Source: Betaproteobacteria bacterium
GTDB taxonomy: Bacteria; Pseudomonadota; Gammaproteobacteria; Burkholderiales; Burkholderiaceae_F
Length of the DNA stretch: 42,386 nt
NCBI GenBank assembly: GCA_005882215.1
Contig: VBCK01000126.1
Span: forward strand, 1 to 42,386
Direction of reading: 5' to 3'
Position numbers and translations under genes: made by a program. The notes beneath the pieces were generated by a model. The model was not told where the DNA came from. It was given only the letters and a program-made list of their open reading frames with translations, and searched no databases. Within the stretch, counting starts at the first letter, position 1, and each line of letters begins with the position of its first letter. Of the stretch, positions 1 to 9,041 are shown piece by piece.

Positions 1-454
1 TTTTCTGATTCGGCCAGATGATGAACCAGACGTTGAACGCCATGATCAAGCCCAGCCACATGCCGATGCCGATCGGGTGAAACGGAGGCCTCAGGCCCAG
101 CGCCTGGCCGATATAGCCGTTCATCGCCGCCAGCAGCAGACCGGTGACCACGGTCGACAGGGCGGCCCAGCGGAACCAGAACAGCGCCTCCGGCGCGATC
201 ACCTTGCTGATGGCGGGCTTCTGCTCGTCCGGGATCTTGGGCATCGAAGGTATCTGGACGAAGTTGAAATACCACAGCAGCCCGATCCACATCACGCCGG
301 ACAGGATGTGCAGCCAACGCATGAAGAACGTCGACCAGGCGTGATCGACGTGGATCCAGCTGCTGGTCGTGCCTCCGACCAGCACGATGATGACCACCAG
401 CAAGACGATACCGGCGACAACCGTTCGTCCAAGCGATTGAAATACCGCGCCCAT
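1..454 (-). CDS. PuuD-like (urate hydroxylase N-terminal family) membrane protein, 3' end outside window
   Basis: The minus strand is open from an ATG at 454 to the window edge (151 codons seen, no stop). The start follows a purine-rich GGGGGG ribosome-binding site five bases upstream. The peptide has a hydrophobic N-terminal helix (about residues 11-28), then a segment containing MRWLHILSGVMWIGLLWYFN and QIPSMPKIP, then two further hydrophobic stretches. This pattern matches the membrane domain of PuuD-type urate hydroxylases (Urate_ox_N), which many Burkholderiales carry as a short stand-alone protein. The conserved His in the second helix would suit heme or quinone chemistry. Whether it oxidises urate cannot be told, because the C-terminus and any cytochrome c domain lie outside the window. 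xseA lies upstream on the same strand. Confidence 0.72.
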   Translation of the reverse strand, partial: MGAVFQSLGRTVVAGIVLLVVIIVLVGGTTSSWIHVDHAWSTFFMRWLHILSGVMWIGLLWYFNFVQIPSMPKIPDEQKPAISKVIAPEALFWFRWAALSTVVTGLLLAAMNGYIGQALGLRPPFHPIGIGMWLGLIMAFNVWFIIWPNQK

Positions 455-572
455 AATTCCCCCCGTAGTTCTTGGATCTAGGTGAGCGGCCGGGAATCTA
501 GCACGTCAAACCGGGGACAGCACCCACAATGCCGCAATTGCGCCGCTCGCAAAAGCACGCGACCGCAGCCGA

Positions 573-1823
573 TCAAGGCTGCGTCGCTTCGACTCGCACC
601 TGGGCCGTACCGCGCGCCAACTCGAGCTCGAGCGGCTGCCCCGATCTGAGTTGGCCCGAGTCGGTCACGAGCTGACCGTGCTCGTTGCGCACCAATGCGT
701 AACCGCGGCCGATTACCCGGTGCGGATCCAGCGCCTGCAGCGCGCGCGCGTGCGCAGCGACCCGCGCGGCGCGCGCCGACAGAAGGCCGGAGCGGACCAT
801 CGCCATCCGGGCGCGCAGACTGGCCAGCCGCGCCTGCAGGCCGCGGATCGGCGCCCGCGGCGCGGCGAGCGCCCGCAGCGCGAAGTCCAGTCTTTGAGTG
901 TGCGCGCGTAGCCGCGCGCCGGTGAGCTGCCGCACGCGAGCCCAGCGGTGGAGCGCTGACTGCAGCAGCCCGTCCCGATCGGGCGCGGCCCGTTCCGCCG
1001 CCGCGGTCGGAGTCGGCGCACGCAGGTCGGCCGCGAAGTCGGCGATCGTGAAATCCGATTCGTGTCCAACTCCCACGATCACCGGCACCGCACAGGCGCG
1101 CACCGCGCGCGCCACCACTTCTTCGTTGAACGCCCACAGGTCCTCGATCGAGCCGCCCCCTCGCGCCAGGATCACGACCTCGACCTCGGCCCGGGCCGAG
1201 ACGATCGAGAGCATCCGTGCGATCCGCGCGCCGGCGCCTTGCCCCTGCACCGGCACGGGGTACACGATCAGTCGAACGTAGGGAGCGCGCCGGCGCAGCG
1301 TCGTCACGATGTCGTGCAGCGCAGCCGCCTGCAGCGACGTCATGACCCCGATGCGCGAGGGCACGCGCGGTATCGGGCGCTTGACCGCTTCGTCGAACAA
1401 TCCTTCGGCGGCCAGCCGCTCCTTCAGCCGCAGGAACTGCTCGAACAGCTGCCCCTGACCGGCCCGCCGCATCGATTCGACGCCGAGCTGGAACTCTCCG
1501 CGAGCCTCGTACAGGCCGACGTTGGCCACCAGTTCCAGCTCGTCGCCTTCGCGCGGCACGAAATCCACCAGCACGTTGCGCGAGCGGAACATCACGCACC
1601 GTACCTGCGCGGCGCGATCCTTCAGGCTGAAATACCAGTGCCCGCTCGCCGCCCGCGTCAGCGACGCCAGCTCGCCGCGAACCCGCACCGCCGCAAAGTT
1701 TCCCTCCAGGGATCGAGCAACGGCGCGGTTCAGCTCGGAGACCGACAGGCAAACCCGCGCCGGATCGAGGTTTGCCCGATCGGAGCCAGGCGGCATGCCG
1801 GCTAGCGGCGGGAAAGTGTCCAC
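573..1823 (-). CDS. xseA: Exodeoxyribonuclease VII large subunit
   Basis: This 416-residue protein is the catalytic subunit of exonuclease VII, which degrades single-stranded DNA from both ends and acts in mismatch repair and in clearing damaged DNA. An N-terminal OB-fold (about residues 25-120, including GHWYFSLKD) binds ssDNA. The central catalytic domain has the family signature ARGGGSIEDLWAFNEE, and a coiled, Arg/Ala-rich C-terminal region follows. Length is slightly below the usual 440-460. The start is GTG at 1823; ATG at 1796 is an alternative, and neither has a strong ribosome-binding site. The small subunit xseB is about 24 kb away at 25451-25708 in an isoprenoid operon, so the two subunits are not co-transcribed. 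Confidence 0.96.
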   Translation of the reverse strand: MDTFPPLAGMPPGSDRANLDPARVCLSVSELNRAVARSLEGNFAAVRVRGELASLTRAASGHWYFSLKDRAAQVRCVMFRSRNVLVDFVPREGDELELVANVGLYEARGEFQLGVESMRRAGQGQLFEQFLRLKERLAAEGLFDEAVKRPIPRVPSRIGVMTSLQAAALHDIVTTLRRRAPYVRLIVYPVPVQGQGAGARIARMLSIVSARAEVEVVILARGGGSIEDLWAFNEEVVARAVRACAVPVIVGVGHESDFTIADFAADLRAPTPTAAAERAAPDRDGLLQSALHRWARVRQLTGARLRAHTQRLDFALRALAAPRAPIRGLQARLASLRARMAMVRSGLLSARAARVAAHARALQALDPHRVIGRGYALVRNEHGQLVTDSGQLRSGQPLELELARGTAQVRVEATQP

Positions 1824-2114
1824 AAACGGGGTGTTTCAAGGACTTACGGTTGGCACGGTCGATGCCGTCCGAACGCGGAGCCGCAACTACATGAATTTAA
1901 ATGTTTTTTCAAGATGCTTTCGATTTAAGCACCGATCGCTGGCGACCGCTGGCCCCTTGCGCAGACGCAGCTTAGACGATTTGTCCACAGATCTGTCCAC
2001 ATCCCGTGGGCGGGTCATCCCGGCGACCCGGCACGGCGGGAGCGCTCAGTAAACTGCGCGCTTCCGTGCTTCGGGCCGGCCGCGCCCGTTGGTTCGCTTT
2101 TCGGAGGCTTCACC
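1824..2114. promoter_or_regulatory. Divergent intergenic region, xseA/exbB, with three TGTCCACA sites
   Basis: This 291-bp region separates the divergent xseA and exbB genes and must hold promoters for both. It contains an AT-rich patch at about 1890-1930. Two DnaA-box-like 9-mers lie 12 bp apart on the plus strand, TTGTCCACA at 1981-1989 and CTGTCCACA at 1993-2001. A third, GTGTCCACA (1816-1824), overlaps the xseA start. The E. coli DnaA box is TTATCCACA, so each differs by one or two bases. I cannot place a convincing -35/-10 pair. Confidence 0.35.
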
Positions 2115-2741
2115 TTGTTCGCGATCGTTCAAGCCATCGGCTGGCCAATCTGGCCGTTGATATTTGCCTCGGTGGTCGCGCTGGCGCTGATCATCGAGCG
2201 CAGCGCGGCACTGCGGCGCTCGCGGGTGCTGCCCTCCAATCTGCTGCAGGACGTGCTGGCACTGCACGCACGGCGCCAGATCACCTCGGACGTGATGGCC
2301 CGGCTCGAGCGCAGCTCTTTGCTGGGCTTCGTGCTGGCTGCCGGACTGCGCAGCGAGCGTGAGCCGCGCGAGATCGCCGCCGGCACGATCGAAGTGGCCG
2401 GCGCGCGCGCCGCACACGAGATGTCGCGTTACCTGACGTTGCTCGGGTCGGTCGGTTCCACCGCCCCGCTGCTCGGGCTGCTGGGCACCGTGGTCGGAAT
2501 GATCGATATCTTCGCGTCGCAGCAAGCCGGATCCAACCCGCAGCAGCTGGCCCAGGGCATTTCGGTCGCGCTGTACAGCACGGCGTTCGGCATCATCGTC
2601 GCAGTCCCCTCGGTGCTGGCCTATCGCCATTTCCGCACGCGCGTTGACGACTTCCTGGTCGAGATGGAGCAGCAGGCGCAGCGGCTGGTCGAAGCGCTGT
2701 ATAACCAGGGGTCGAGCATGATGAAGCGGAGCGACGGGTAG
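2115..2741 (+). CDS. exbB: MotA/TolQ/ExbB proton channel family protein
   Basis: This 208-residue inner-membrane protein belongs to the ExbB/TolQ/MotA family, which uses the proton motive force to energise outer-membrane transport or envelope constriction. Three membrane segments are visible: about residues 10-28 (WPLIFASVVALALIIE), 112-135 (GSTAPLLGLLGTVVGMIDIF) and 155-175 (ALYSTAFGIIVAVPSVLAY). The glycine-rich second helix and the TAFGI motif of the third are typical. The start is TTG at 2115, supported by GGAGG at 2103-2107. exbD follows 34 bp downstream and encodes the partner subunit. Sequence alone does not separate ExbB from TolQ; the absence of tolA/tolB/pal favours ExbB or an lpxK-linked paralog. 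Confidence 0.9.
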   Translation: MFAIVQAIGWPIWPLIFASVVALALIIERSAALRRSRVLPSNLLQDVLALHARRQITSDVMARLERSSLLGFVLAAGLRSEREPREIAAGTIEVAGARAAHEMSRYLTLLGSVGSTAPLLGLLGTVVGMIDIFASQQAGSNPQQLAQGISVALYSTAFGIIVAVPSVLAYRHFRTRVDDFLVEMEQQAQRLVEALYNQGSSMMKRSDG

Positions 2742-2775
2742 CCCGGTTCGAACCGGTCGGCCACTGGCAGCTGTC

Positions 2776-3198
2776 ATGAGATTTCGCCGCGCGTTCATCG
2801 AGGAGCCCGAGCTGAACCTGATCCCACTGATCGACGTGCTGCTGGTGGTGCTGATCTTCCTGGCGGTCAGTACGACCTACTCGCGCTTCACGCAGCTGCA
2901 GATCGAGCTGCCATCGGCCGATGCCGACCGGCCCCAGACGCGCCTGCAGGAAATCCAGGTCGCAGTCACGGCCGACGGGCGCTTCGCGATCGACAAGGCG
3001 GTGGTGCCGATGACCGATCCGGAGTCGTTGTCGGCGCTGCTGCGCGCTGCCGCGCAGAACAACGCGGCGCCGCTGATCGTGATCAACGCCGATGCCCAGG
3101 CGCCGCACCAAGCGGTGGTCACGGTGATGGAGGCGGCGCGCCTGGCGGGCGTGACGCACCTGAGCTTTGCGACCCAACGGCGATCCTCGGGACGCTGA
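2776..3198 (+). CDS. exbD: Biopolymer transporter ExbD/TolR family protein
   Basis: This 140-residue single-pass membrane protein is the expected partner of the upstream ExbB-type channel. After a short cytoplasmic N-terminus it has the family hallmark LNLIPLIDVLLVVLIFLAVS at residues 13-32; Asp20 is the conserved proton-carrying aspartate. A periplasmic domain of about 100 residues follows, ending in a repeat-like QAVVTVMEAARLAGVTHLSF element typical of ExbD. Length is normal. lpxK begins within about 20-50 bp of its stop. The exbB-exbD-lpxK order is common in Betaproteobacteria and suggests co-expression of envelope functions. Confidence 0.92.
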   Translation: MRFRRAFIEEPELNLIPLIDVLLVVLIFLAVSTTYSRFTQLQIELPSADADRPQTRLQEIQVAVTADGRFAIDKAVVPMTDPESLSALLRAAAQNNAAPLIVINADAQAPHQAVVTVMEAARLAGVTHLSFATQRRSSGR

Positions 3199-3215
3199 GC
3201 GGCTATGACCGACCC

Positions 3216-4268
3216 GTGCAAGTGCAATTTCACGGATGGGTGAACAGGATGTGGCAAAAGCGCGGCCTGATCGCCCGCCTGCTGTGGCCCCTTAGCCTGC
3301 TGTACGCCCTTGGCCGGGCGTTGGTGGTGGGGGCATACCGGGTCGGGCTGAGACGTCCCCAACGAGTCGGGGTTCCGGTCATCGTGATCGGCAACCTGTA
3401 TACCGGCGGCAGCGGCAAGACGCCGCTGGTGATCGAGCTGGTCTCGCTGCTGAAGCGGCGCGGCTGGCACCCGGGAGTCGTTTCGAGGGGTTACGGCGGC
3501 ACGGCCCACCAGGCCCGGCTGGTCACCGAAGGCAGCGAAGCGTCCGAGTGCGGCGACGAGCCGCTGCTGATCGCGTCCACGACCGGCGTGCCGGTGGGGA
3601 TCGGCCGTGACCGCGTCGCGGCAGCGAAGCTGCTGCTGAGCATGCATCCGACCTGCGATGTGCTGGTGTCCGATGACGGCTTGCAGCATCGGCGCCTGGC
3701 GCGCGACTTCGAGATCGCCGTGATCCACGGGCGGGGCCTGGGCAACGGCTGGCTATTGCCGGCCGGGCCACTGCGCGAGCCGCCGCGCCGCCTGCGCGAC
3801 GTCGATGCGGTGGTCTTCAACGGGCGCGTGCATCCAGTGCGGATCTATTCGCCGTTCTTTTTCCTGCGCACCGAAGTCTCGGACACCTACTGCCTGGCCA
3901 AACCCGAACGTCGGGGCTCGCTCGATGTCCTGGTACGGCGGCAGGCGCAGGCCAACCTGAGGCTGATGGCGGCATGCGGGATCGGTACTCCGGAATCGTT
4001 CTTCCAGATGCTGCGAGACCGTGGCCTGCGATTCAAGACGCTGGCGCTGCCCGATCACTACGCGTATCGGCGCAATCCTTTTCCACGGCACGGCGTCGAC
4101 GGGATCCTGATCACGGAAAAAGACGCCGTAAAATGTCGAGCCGATCGCACGCTGGCGCACGACGAGCGGCTGTGGGTCGTGCCGTTGCGTGCCTTCGTGG
4201 ACCAAAGACTCACGGAATTGATCGAGACGCGACTGCGGGGTGCCCAAAATGGATCCGAGGCTGCTTGA
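3216..4268 (+). CDS. lpxK: Tetraacyldisaccharide 4'-kinase (lipid A synthesis)
   Basis: LpxK transfers the gamma-phosphate of ATP to the 4' position of the tetraacyldisaccharide precursor, giving lipid IVA at the inner membrane. The 350-residue protein has a hydrophobic N-terminal helix (about residues 20-40), the Walker A-type loop [12 protein letters not shown], the SRGYGG motif and a [12 protein letters not shown] segment, all characteristic of LpxK. The C-terminal [10 protein letters not shown] motif is also present. The frame opens with GTG at 3216; an in-frame ATG at 3249 is an equally plausible start and would remove 11 residues. The 3' end overlaps the ycaR-like gene by 20 bp, and kdsB follows, so two steps of LPS assembly are grouped here. 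Confidence 0.95.
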   Translation: MQVQFHGWVNRMWQKRGLIARLLWPLSLLYALGRALVVGAYRVGLRRPQRVGVPVIVIGNLYTGGSGKTPLVIELVSLLKRRGWHPGVVSRGYGGTAHQARLVTEGSEASECGDEPLLIASTTGVPVGIGRDRVAAAKLLLSMHPTCDVLVSDDGLQHRRLARDFEIAVIHGRGLGNGWLLPAGPLREPPRRLRDVDAVVFNGRVHPVRIYSPFFFLRTEVSDTYCLAKPERRGSLDVLVRRQAQANLRLMAACGIGTPESFFQMLRDRGLRFKTLALPDHYAYRRNPFPRHGVDGILITEKDAVKCRADRTLAHDERLWVVPLRAFVDQRLTELIETRLRGAQNGSEAA

Positions 4269-4434
4269 CATCCTGGTGTGCCCGGTCACCAAGAGCCCGC
4301 TTGAGTACGACCGGCATCGGCAGGAACTGATCTCGCGTCCAGCCGGCCTCGCCTACCCGATCCGAGACGGCATCCCGATCATGCTCGAAAGCGAAGCGCG
4401 GCGTCTGGACGAAGACGAGCGCGCCGGGCGCTGA
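4249..4434 (+). CDS. Trm112/YcaR (UPF0434) family small protein
   Basis: This 61-residue protein starts with the family pattern [20 protein letters not shown] and continues with [20 protein letters not shown]. Both are the conserved blocks of the UPF0434/YcaR group, a bacterial relative of the eukaryotic Trm112 methyltransferase activator. Only one of the possible zinc-ligand cysteines (CPVT) is present, as is usual for this group. The ATG at 4249 lies inside the end of lpxK, giving a 20-bp overlap, and kdsB begins within about 15 bp of the stop. YcaR is almost always found between lpxK and kdsB in proteobacteria. Its molecular role remains unproven. Confidence 0.9.
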   Translation: MDPRLLDILVCPVTKSPLEYDRHRQELISRPAGLAYPIRDGIPIMLESEARRLDEDERAGR

Positions 4435-4442
4435 GCGCTCAG

Positions 4443-5336
4443 TTGCCCGTGCCGGATTTCATTGCGCTGATTCCGGCGCGCCTGGCTTCCAGCCGCCTGC
4501 CCGAAAAGCCCCTGGCCGATCTGGCCGGAGTGCCGATGGTGGTCCGCGTCGCGCGGCAGGCTGCCGCCAGCGGGGCCAGCCGCGTGGTGGTGTGCGCCGA
4601 CGATGTGCGCATTCTGGCCGCGTGCCGGCAGCACGGAGTCGAGTCGATTCTGACCGAGGTCGGACATCCATCGGGCACCGACCGGCTCTCGGAGGCCGCC
4701 GAGCAGCTGGGTCTTCAGGCGTCGGACGTGGTCGTGAACGTTCAAGCCGACGAACCGCTGATCGACCCGGCAACCATCGGTGCGGTCGCGCGCCTGCTTC
4801 AGGCGCGGCCCGAATGCGACATCGCGACGGTCGCGCATCCGCTGCGCCGCCTGGAGGAACTCTTCGATCCGAATGTCGTCAAGGTCGTCACCGACGCCGC
4901 CGGGCTGGCGTTGCTGTTCTCGCGTGCCCCGATTCCCTGGTCGCGCGAACATTTCGCCGTTGCAGCTGGCAGCGCTGGCGGCCAGGCCCGCCTTCGCGCA
5001 GGGCGCTATGGCGAGCAAGCCCGCCGAAGCCCGCAGGGCGAAGGCGGGAGCCGGGCCGGCGATCAATGGCCAGCCGACCTGCAGGCGCTGCGTCACGTCG
5101 GCCTGTACGCGTACCGGGCAGGGTTCCTTCAGCGCTTTCGGCAATTGAGCCCGGCTCCGATCGAACGGGCCGAGAAGCTGGAGCAACTGCGGGCTCTGTG
5201 GCATGGGTCGCGCATCGCGGTCTTGCAAGTCGATGCGTCGCTGCCGCCGGGAGTCGATACGCCGGAGGATCTGACCCGCGTTCGAGCGCTGCTGGCCGGC
5301 GGCGCCGAAACCGTAGGCGCCGCGCGTTCCGGGTAA
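4443..5336 (+). CDS. kdsB: 3-deoxy-manno-octulosonate cytidylyltransferase with a palindromic-element insertion
   Basis: KdsB activates Kdo with CTP to CMP-Kdo for the LPS inner core. The N-terminal nucleotide-binding motif [18 protein letters not shown], the GTDRLSEA block, [10 protein letters not shown] and the C-terminal [11 protein letters not shown] are all present. At 297 residues the protein is some 40 residues longer than most KdsB. The excess lies at about residues 172-212, between PWSRE and [11 protein letters not shown], where an Arg/Gly/Ala-rich stretch is encoded by a palindromic repeat at 4987-5048. The flanks are well conserved, so the insertion sits in a surface loop and may be tolerated. 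The start is TTG at 4443 or, two codons on, GTG at 4449; neither has a strong ribosome-binding site. Confidence 0.94.
   Translation: MPVPDFIALIPARLASSRLPEKPLADLAGVPMVVRVARQAAASGASRVVVCADDVRILAACRQHGVESILTEVGHPSGTDRLSEAAEQLGLQASDVVVNVQADEPLIDPATIGAVARLLQARPECDIATVAHPLRRLEELFDPNVVKVVTDAAGLALLFSRAPIPWSREHFAVAAGSAGGQARLRAGRYGEQARRSPQGEGGSRAGDQWPADLQALRHVGLYAYRAGFLQRFRQLSPAPIERAEKLEQLRALWHGSRIAVLQVDASLPPGVDTPEDLTRVRALLAGGAETVGAARSG
4987..5048. repeat. Palindromic element copy 1, inside kdsB
   Basis: The element begins with CCCGCCTTCGC (4987-4997) and ends with the reverse complement GCGAAGGCGGG (5038-5048). A slightly degenerate core lies at 5009-5026 (TGGCGAGCAAGCCCGCCG), in the opposite orientation to the copies in the 30-41 kb part of the window. 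It is read by kdsB in a different frame from the copies in polA and glpD. The kdsB frame gives [20 protein letters not shown], while the next frame would give the [15 protein letters not shown] peptide seen elsewhere. Confidence 0.85.
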
Positions 5337-5429
5337 ACTCGGACCGCCCGGCCCGTGGTTCAGAAGAACAGCCAGCGGAGCAAAACAGCGCAGGGGCGCA
5401 ATGCAAGCACCAAGGGGGAGCGTCGGGAA

Positions 5430-6086
5430 ATGCGAGTGATTCTGCTCGGCCCACCGGGTGCCGGCAAGGGAACCCAGGCCGGGTTCATCTGTGCCCGCTA
5501 CTCGATACCGCAGATTTCCACCGGCGACATGCTGCGGGCTGCGGTCAAGGCCGGCACCCCGCTGGGGCTGGCAGCCAAGCGTGCGATGGACGCCGGCGAG
5601 CTCGTCTCCGACGAAATCATCATCGGCCTGGTCATCGAGCGGATGAAGCAGCCCGGCTGCGCCAACGGCTATCTGCTGGACGGATTTCCGCGCACGATCG
5701 CCCAGGCCGAGGCGATGCGCGCGGCCGCAATTGCGGTCGAAGTGCTGCTCGAAATCGAAGTTCCGGATGCCGACATCGTCGAACGGATGAGCGGTCGTCG
5801 CCTGCACCTGGCAAGCGGCCGCACCTACCACGTTCGATTCAATCCGCCCAAGGTCCCCGGTCGCGACGACATCACCGGCGATCCCCTGATCCAGCGCGAA
5901 GACGACCGCGAAGACGTGGTTCGCAATCGGCTGCAGGTGTATCACTCGCAGACGCGCGCGGTGGTCGACTGCTTCCGCGCCTGGGCCGCCAGCGGCGAGC
6001 CGGGCGCACCGGTATACCGCCGGGTCGACGGAATCGGCACGGTCGAGGAAGTGCGTCAGCGGGTATTCGACGCTCTCGACCAGTGA
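5430..6086 (+). CDS. adk: Adenylate kinase
   Basis: Adk interconverts ATP+AMP and 2 ADP in the cytoplasm. The 218-residue protein begins [20 protein letters not shown] with the P-loop at residues 7-15. It continues with the AMP-binding [10 protein letters not shown] segment, the DGFPRT signature, the LID region ([20 protein letters not shown]) and the [11 protein letters not shown] block. The LID is of the long type without the four zinc cysteines, as in most proteobacteria. I chose ATG 5430 because it matches the family start and has a GGGGGAG motif at 5413-5419; the frame is open further upstream. It follows kdsB after about 90 bp, as is common in Burkholderiales. Confidence 0.96.
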   Translation: MRVILLGPPGAGKGTQAGFICARYSIPQISTGDMLRAAVKAGTPLGLAAKRAMDAGELVSDEIIIGLVIERMKQPGCANGYLLDGFPRTIAQAEAMRAAAIAVEVLLEIEVPDADIVERMSGRRLHLASGRTYHVRFNPPKVPGRDDITGDPLIQREDDREDVVRNRLQVYHSQTRAVVDCFRAWAASGEPGAPVYRRVDGIGTVEEVRQRVFDALDQ

Positions 6087-6126
6087 GAAATTTCAATACG
6101 AACTCAAACACAATAAGGAGAGTCGC

Positions 6127-8175
6127 ATGTCGGGGTTGACCCTTGCGCTGCTGTGCGGCGGAGCTGCCGTCGTATTCGGCGCAGTTTCGATTTCGTGGAT
6201 CCTGAAGCGCGACCCGGGCAACGCTCGGATGCAGGAGATCGCCGCCGCCATCCAGCAGGGCGCGCAGGCTTACCTGAGCCGCCAATACCGGACCATCGCG
6301 ATGGTCGGCGTGGCGCTGGCCGTGCTGATCGCGGCCGTTCTGCCCAGCGGAGTGCTGACCGCTGCCGGATTCGTGCTGGGAGCGGTGCTCTCGGGCGCCG
6401 CCGGATTCATCGGAATGAACGTGTCGGTGCGTGCCAATGTGCGCACCGCTCAGGCCGCCACGCTGGGACTGAACGCGGCGCTGAACGTCGCCTTCCGCGG
6501 CGGAGCGATCACCGGGCTGCTGGTGGTCGGCCTGGGGCTGCTCGGGGTGGCCGGCTTCTACGCGTTCCTGCAGACGAGCCACTCGGCCTGGGATCTGCGC
6601 GCGATGCTGCGTCCGATGGTTGGCCTTGCATTTGGCGCCTCGCTGATCTCGATCTTCGCCCGGCTGGGCGGCGGCATCTTCACGAAAGGCGCCGACGTCG
6701 GCGCCGACCTGGTCGGCAAGGTCGAGGCCGGAATTCCGGAGGACGATCCGCGCAATCCGGCCGTGATCGCCGACAACGTCGGCGACAACGTCGGCGACTG
6801 CGCGGGCATGGCGGCGGACCTGTTCGAGACGTTCGCCGTCACGGTGATCGCCACGATGCTGGTCGGCGCCTCGGCCTTTCCGGGCACGGACGCAGGGGTC
6901 ATCTATCCGCTGGCGCTTTCGGGCGTTTCGATCATCGCGTCGATCGTCGGCTGCTATTTCGTGCGGGCGCGCGAAGGCGGCAAGATCATGAACGCGCTGT
7001 ACCGCGGACTGATCGTCGCGGCCGCGATTGCGCTCGTGCTGTTCTGGTTCGTCACGCGCTGGATCCTCGGGCCAGCCGCGGCCGCTGCCAACCTGTCGCT
7101 CGGGAACCTGTACCTGTCCGCAGTGGTTGGAATCGCGCTGACGGCTGCACTGGTGTACATCACGGAGTACTACACCGGAACCGACTTTGCACCGGTGCGC
7201 TACGTCGCGAAAGCCTCCACCACGGGCCATGCGACCAACATCATCGCCGGGCTCGCGGTTTCGATGAAGGCGTGCGCCTGGCCCCTACTGGCGATCTGCG
7301 CGGCGATCTTCGCCTCGTTCCACCTGGCCGGCCTGTACGGCATTGCGATCGCCGCCACTTCGATGTTGTCGATGACCGGCATCATCGTGGCGCTGGATGC
7401 TTACGGGCCGATCACCGACAATGCCGGCGGAATCGCCGAGATGGCGGACTTGCCCAAGGCGGTTCGCAACATCACGGATCCGCTGGACGCGGTCGGCAAC
7501 ACGACCAAGGCGGTGACCAAGGGCTATGCGATCGGGTCGGCCGGGCTGGCTGCGCTGGTGCTGTTTGCCGACTACACGCATGCGCTGGATGAAGCCGGAC
7601 ACCACCTGACGTTCGAGCTGTCGAACCACCTGGTGATCATCGGCTTGTTTATCGGCGGGCTGATCCCGTACCTGTTCGGCGCGATGGCGATGGAGGCGGT
7701 GGGCCGCTCGGCCAGCGCCGTCGTCGAGGAAGTGCGGCGCCAGTTCCGCGAGATCAAGGGGATCATGGATCGCACGGCCAAGCCGGACTACTCCAGGGCG
7801 GTGGACATGCTGACGGCGGCAGCGATCAAGGAGATGATGATTCCCTCGATCCTGCCGGTGCTGGTTCCGGTGCTGGTCGGTTTGCTGCTGGGACCCGAGG
7901 CGCTGGGGGGCGTCCTGATGGGAACGATCGTGACCGGATTGTTCGTGGCGATCTCGATGACCACCGGTGGCGGGGCCTGGGACAACGCGAAGAAGTACAT
8001 CGAGGAGGGCAACTACGGCGGCAAGGGGTCGGACGCGCACAAGGCGGCGGTTACGGGCGACACGGTCGGCGATCCTTACAAGGACACCGCGGGCCCCGCC
8101 GTCAACCCGCTGATCAAGATCATCAACATCGTGGCGCTGCTGATCGTGCCCATCATCGCAGCCCACGCCCGTTAA
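6127..8175 (+). CDS. hppA: Membrane-bound proton-translocating pyrophosphatase, K+-independent type
   Basis: This 682-residue, multi-helix membrane protein couples hydrolysis of pyrophosphate to proton export. The catalytic signature DVGADLVGK starts at Asp190, followed by the magnesium-pyrophosphate motif DNVGDNVGD at 216-224 and a C-terminal [20 protein letters not shown] block. The segment [16 protein letters not shown] carries Lys461 and Thr464. In this family, Lys and Thr at these positions mark the K+-independent class; K+-dependent enzymes have Ala and Gly. ATG 6127 is preceded by AAGGAG at 6115-6120. The gene lies between adk and an SDR gene that are often adjacent in Burkholderiales, suggesting it was inserted there. 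A strong hairpin follows the stop. Confidence 0.96.
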   Translation: MSGLTLALLCGGAAVVFGAVSISWILKRDPGNARMQEIAAAIQQGAQAYLSRQYRTIAMVGVALAVLIAAVLPSGVLTAAGFVLGAVLSGAAGFIGMNVSVRANVRTAQAATLGLNAALNVAFRGGAITGLLVVGLGLLGVAGFYAFLQTSHSAWDLRAMLRPMVGLAFGASLISIFARLGGGIFTKGADVGADLVGKVEAGIPEDDPRNPAVIADNVGDNVGDCAGMAADLFETFAVTVIATMLVGASAFPGTDAGVIYPLALSGVSIIASIVGCYFVRAREGGKIMNALYRGLIVAAAIALVLFWFVTRWILGPAAAAANLSLGNLYLSAVVGIALTAALVYITEYYTGTDFAPVRYVAKASTTGHATNIIAGLAVSMKACAWPLLAICAAIFASFHLAGLYGIAIAATSMLSMTGIIVALDAYGPITDNAGGIAEMADLPKAVRNITDPLDAVGNTTKAVTKGYAIGSAGLAALVLFADYTHALDEAGHHLTFELSNHLVIIGLFIGGLIPYLFGAMAMEAVGRSASAVVEEVRRQFREIKGIMDRTAKPDYSRAVDMLTAAAIKEMMIPSILPVLVPVLVGLLLGPEALGGVLMGTIVTGLFVAISMTTGGGAWDNAKKYIEEGNYGGKGSDAHKAAVTGDTVGDPYKDTAGPAVNPLIKIINIVALLIVPIIAAHAR

Positions 8176-8185
8176 CCTGCCCTCA

Positions 8186-8224
8186 CCCCCGCCCCTCTCC
8201 CGCTTCGCGGGAGAGGGGTTGGGG
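8186..8224 (+). terminator. Strong hairpin after hppA, CCCTCACCCC-type repeat
   Basis: Ten bases or so after the hppA stop lies a perfect 12-bp stem, CCCCTCTCCCGC (8192-8203) and GCGGGAGAGGGG (8207-8218), with a TTC loop. It is preceded by CCCTCACCCCC and followed by TTGGGGC, with no run of T. The arrangement matches a GC-rich intergenic repeat widespread in beta- and gammaproteobacteria; a related copy lies at 12312-12375. It probably ends hppA transcription or protects the 3' end. Confidence 0.65.
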
Positions 8225-8276
8225 CTTAGGGTCCCTTATGATCTTCTCTGTCTGACTTTTACATCTCTCGACGGTC

Positions 8277-9041
8277 ATGCACATACGCGACAACGTGTTC
8301 ATCGTCTCGGGCGGTGCCTCCGGTCTGGGCGCCGCCGCGGTGCGGATGCTGGTCGAGGAAGGCGGGCGCGTGATCGTCGCGGACCTGCAGCAGGAGGCCG
8401 CCCAGGCCCTGATCGAGGACTGCGGACCGGCCGCACGCTATGTGCCTTGCGACGTGACGTCCGAGCTGGATGCGCACGCGGTGGCGCAGGCTGCGCAGGA
8501 AGACGGACCGTTGCGGGGACTCGTGAACTGCGCCGGCGTGCTGGCCGCCGAACGGATCGTGGGACGCGACCACCCCCACCTGCTGGAAACCTTCGAGCGT
8601 GTGATCCGCGTGAACCTGATCGGAACCTTCAACATGACGCGCGTCTGCGCGCAGGCGATGGCGCACGGGGCGCCGGCGGACGACGGCGAGCGCGGCGTGA
8701 TCGTGAACACGGCGTCGATCGCAGCCTTCGAGGGGCAGATCGGACAGGCGGCCTATGCGGCCTCCAAGGGAGGCGTGGTCGCGATGACGCTGCCGATCGC
8801 CCGCGATCTGGCCCGGCACGCGATCCGGTGCGTGACCATCGCGCCGGGCAGCTTCGAGACGCCGATGCTGTCCAACCTGAAGTCCGAGTCGCAGCAGGCG
8901 CTCGCCATGCAGGTGCCCTTTCCGGCGCGGCTGGGTCGACCCTCTGAATTCGCGCAGATGGTCCGCAGCATTGTCCAAAACGTGATGCTCAACGGCACCA
9001 CGATCCGTCTGGATGGCGCGCTCCGACTTCAGCCGAAGTAA
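8277..9041 (+). CDS. SDR family 3-hydroxyacyl-CoA dehydrogenase, HSD10-like
   Basis: This 254-residue short-chain dehydrogenase has the NAD-binding GGASGLG motif near residue 12, the NCAGV motif, the catalytic Ser in NTASIAAFEGQIGQAAY, and the YAASKGG Tyr/Lys pair. The sequence around GPLRGLVNCAGV and the TPMLSNLKSE segment resemble type II 3-hydroxyacyl-CoA / 3-hydroxy-2-methylbutyryl-CoA dehydrogenases (HSD10 family), which act in branched-chain amino acid or fatty acid oxidation. An SDR of this type is frequently found next to adk in Burkholderiales. The ATG at 8277 has no clear ribosome-binding site. The 3' end overlaps ggt by 29 bp. The exact substrate is inferred, not visible. Confidence 0.88.
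   Translation: MHIRDNVFIVSGGASGLGAAAVRMLVEEGGRVIVADLQQEAAQALIEDCGPAARYVPCDVTSELDAHAVAQAAQEDGPLRGLVNCAGVLAAERIVGRDHPHLLETFERVIRVNLIGTFNMTRVCAQAMAHGAPADDGERGVIVNTASIAAFEGQIGQAAYAASKGGVVAMTLPIARDLARHAIRCVTIAPGSFETPMLSNLKSESQQALAMQVPFPARLGRPSEFAQMVRSIVQNVMLNGTTIRLDGALRLQPK

Noticed and set aside
1981-2001. DnaA-box-like pair as a replication origin
   Set aside because: Only two or three imperfect boxes, no AT-rich unwinding array and no dnaA, dnaN or gidA nearby.
2740-2765. GGTTCGAACC-like sequence as a tRNA T-arm
   Set aside because: No acceptor, anticodon or D-arm can be built around it; it lies in the exbB-exbD gap.
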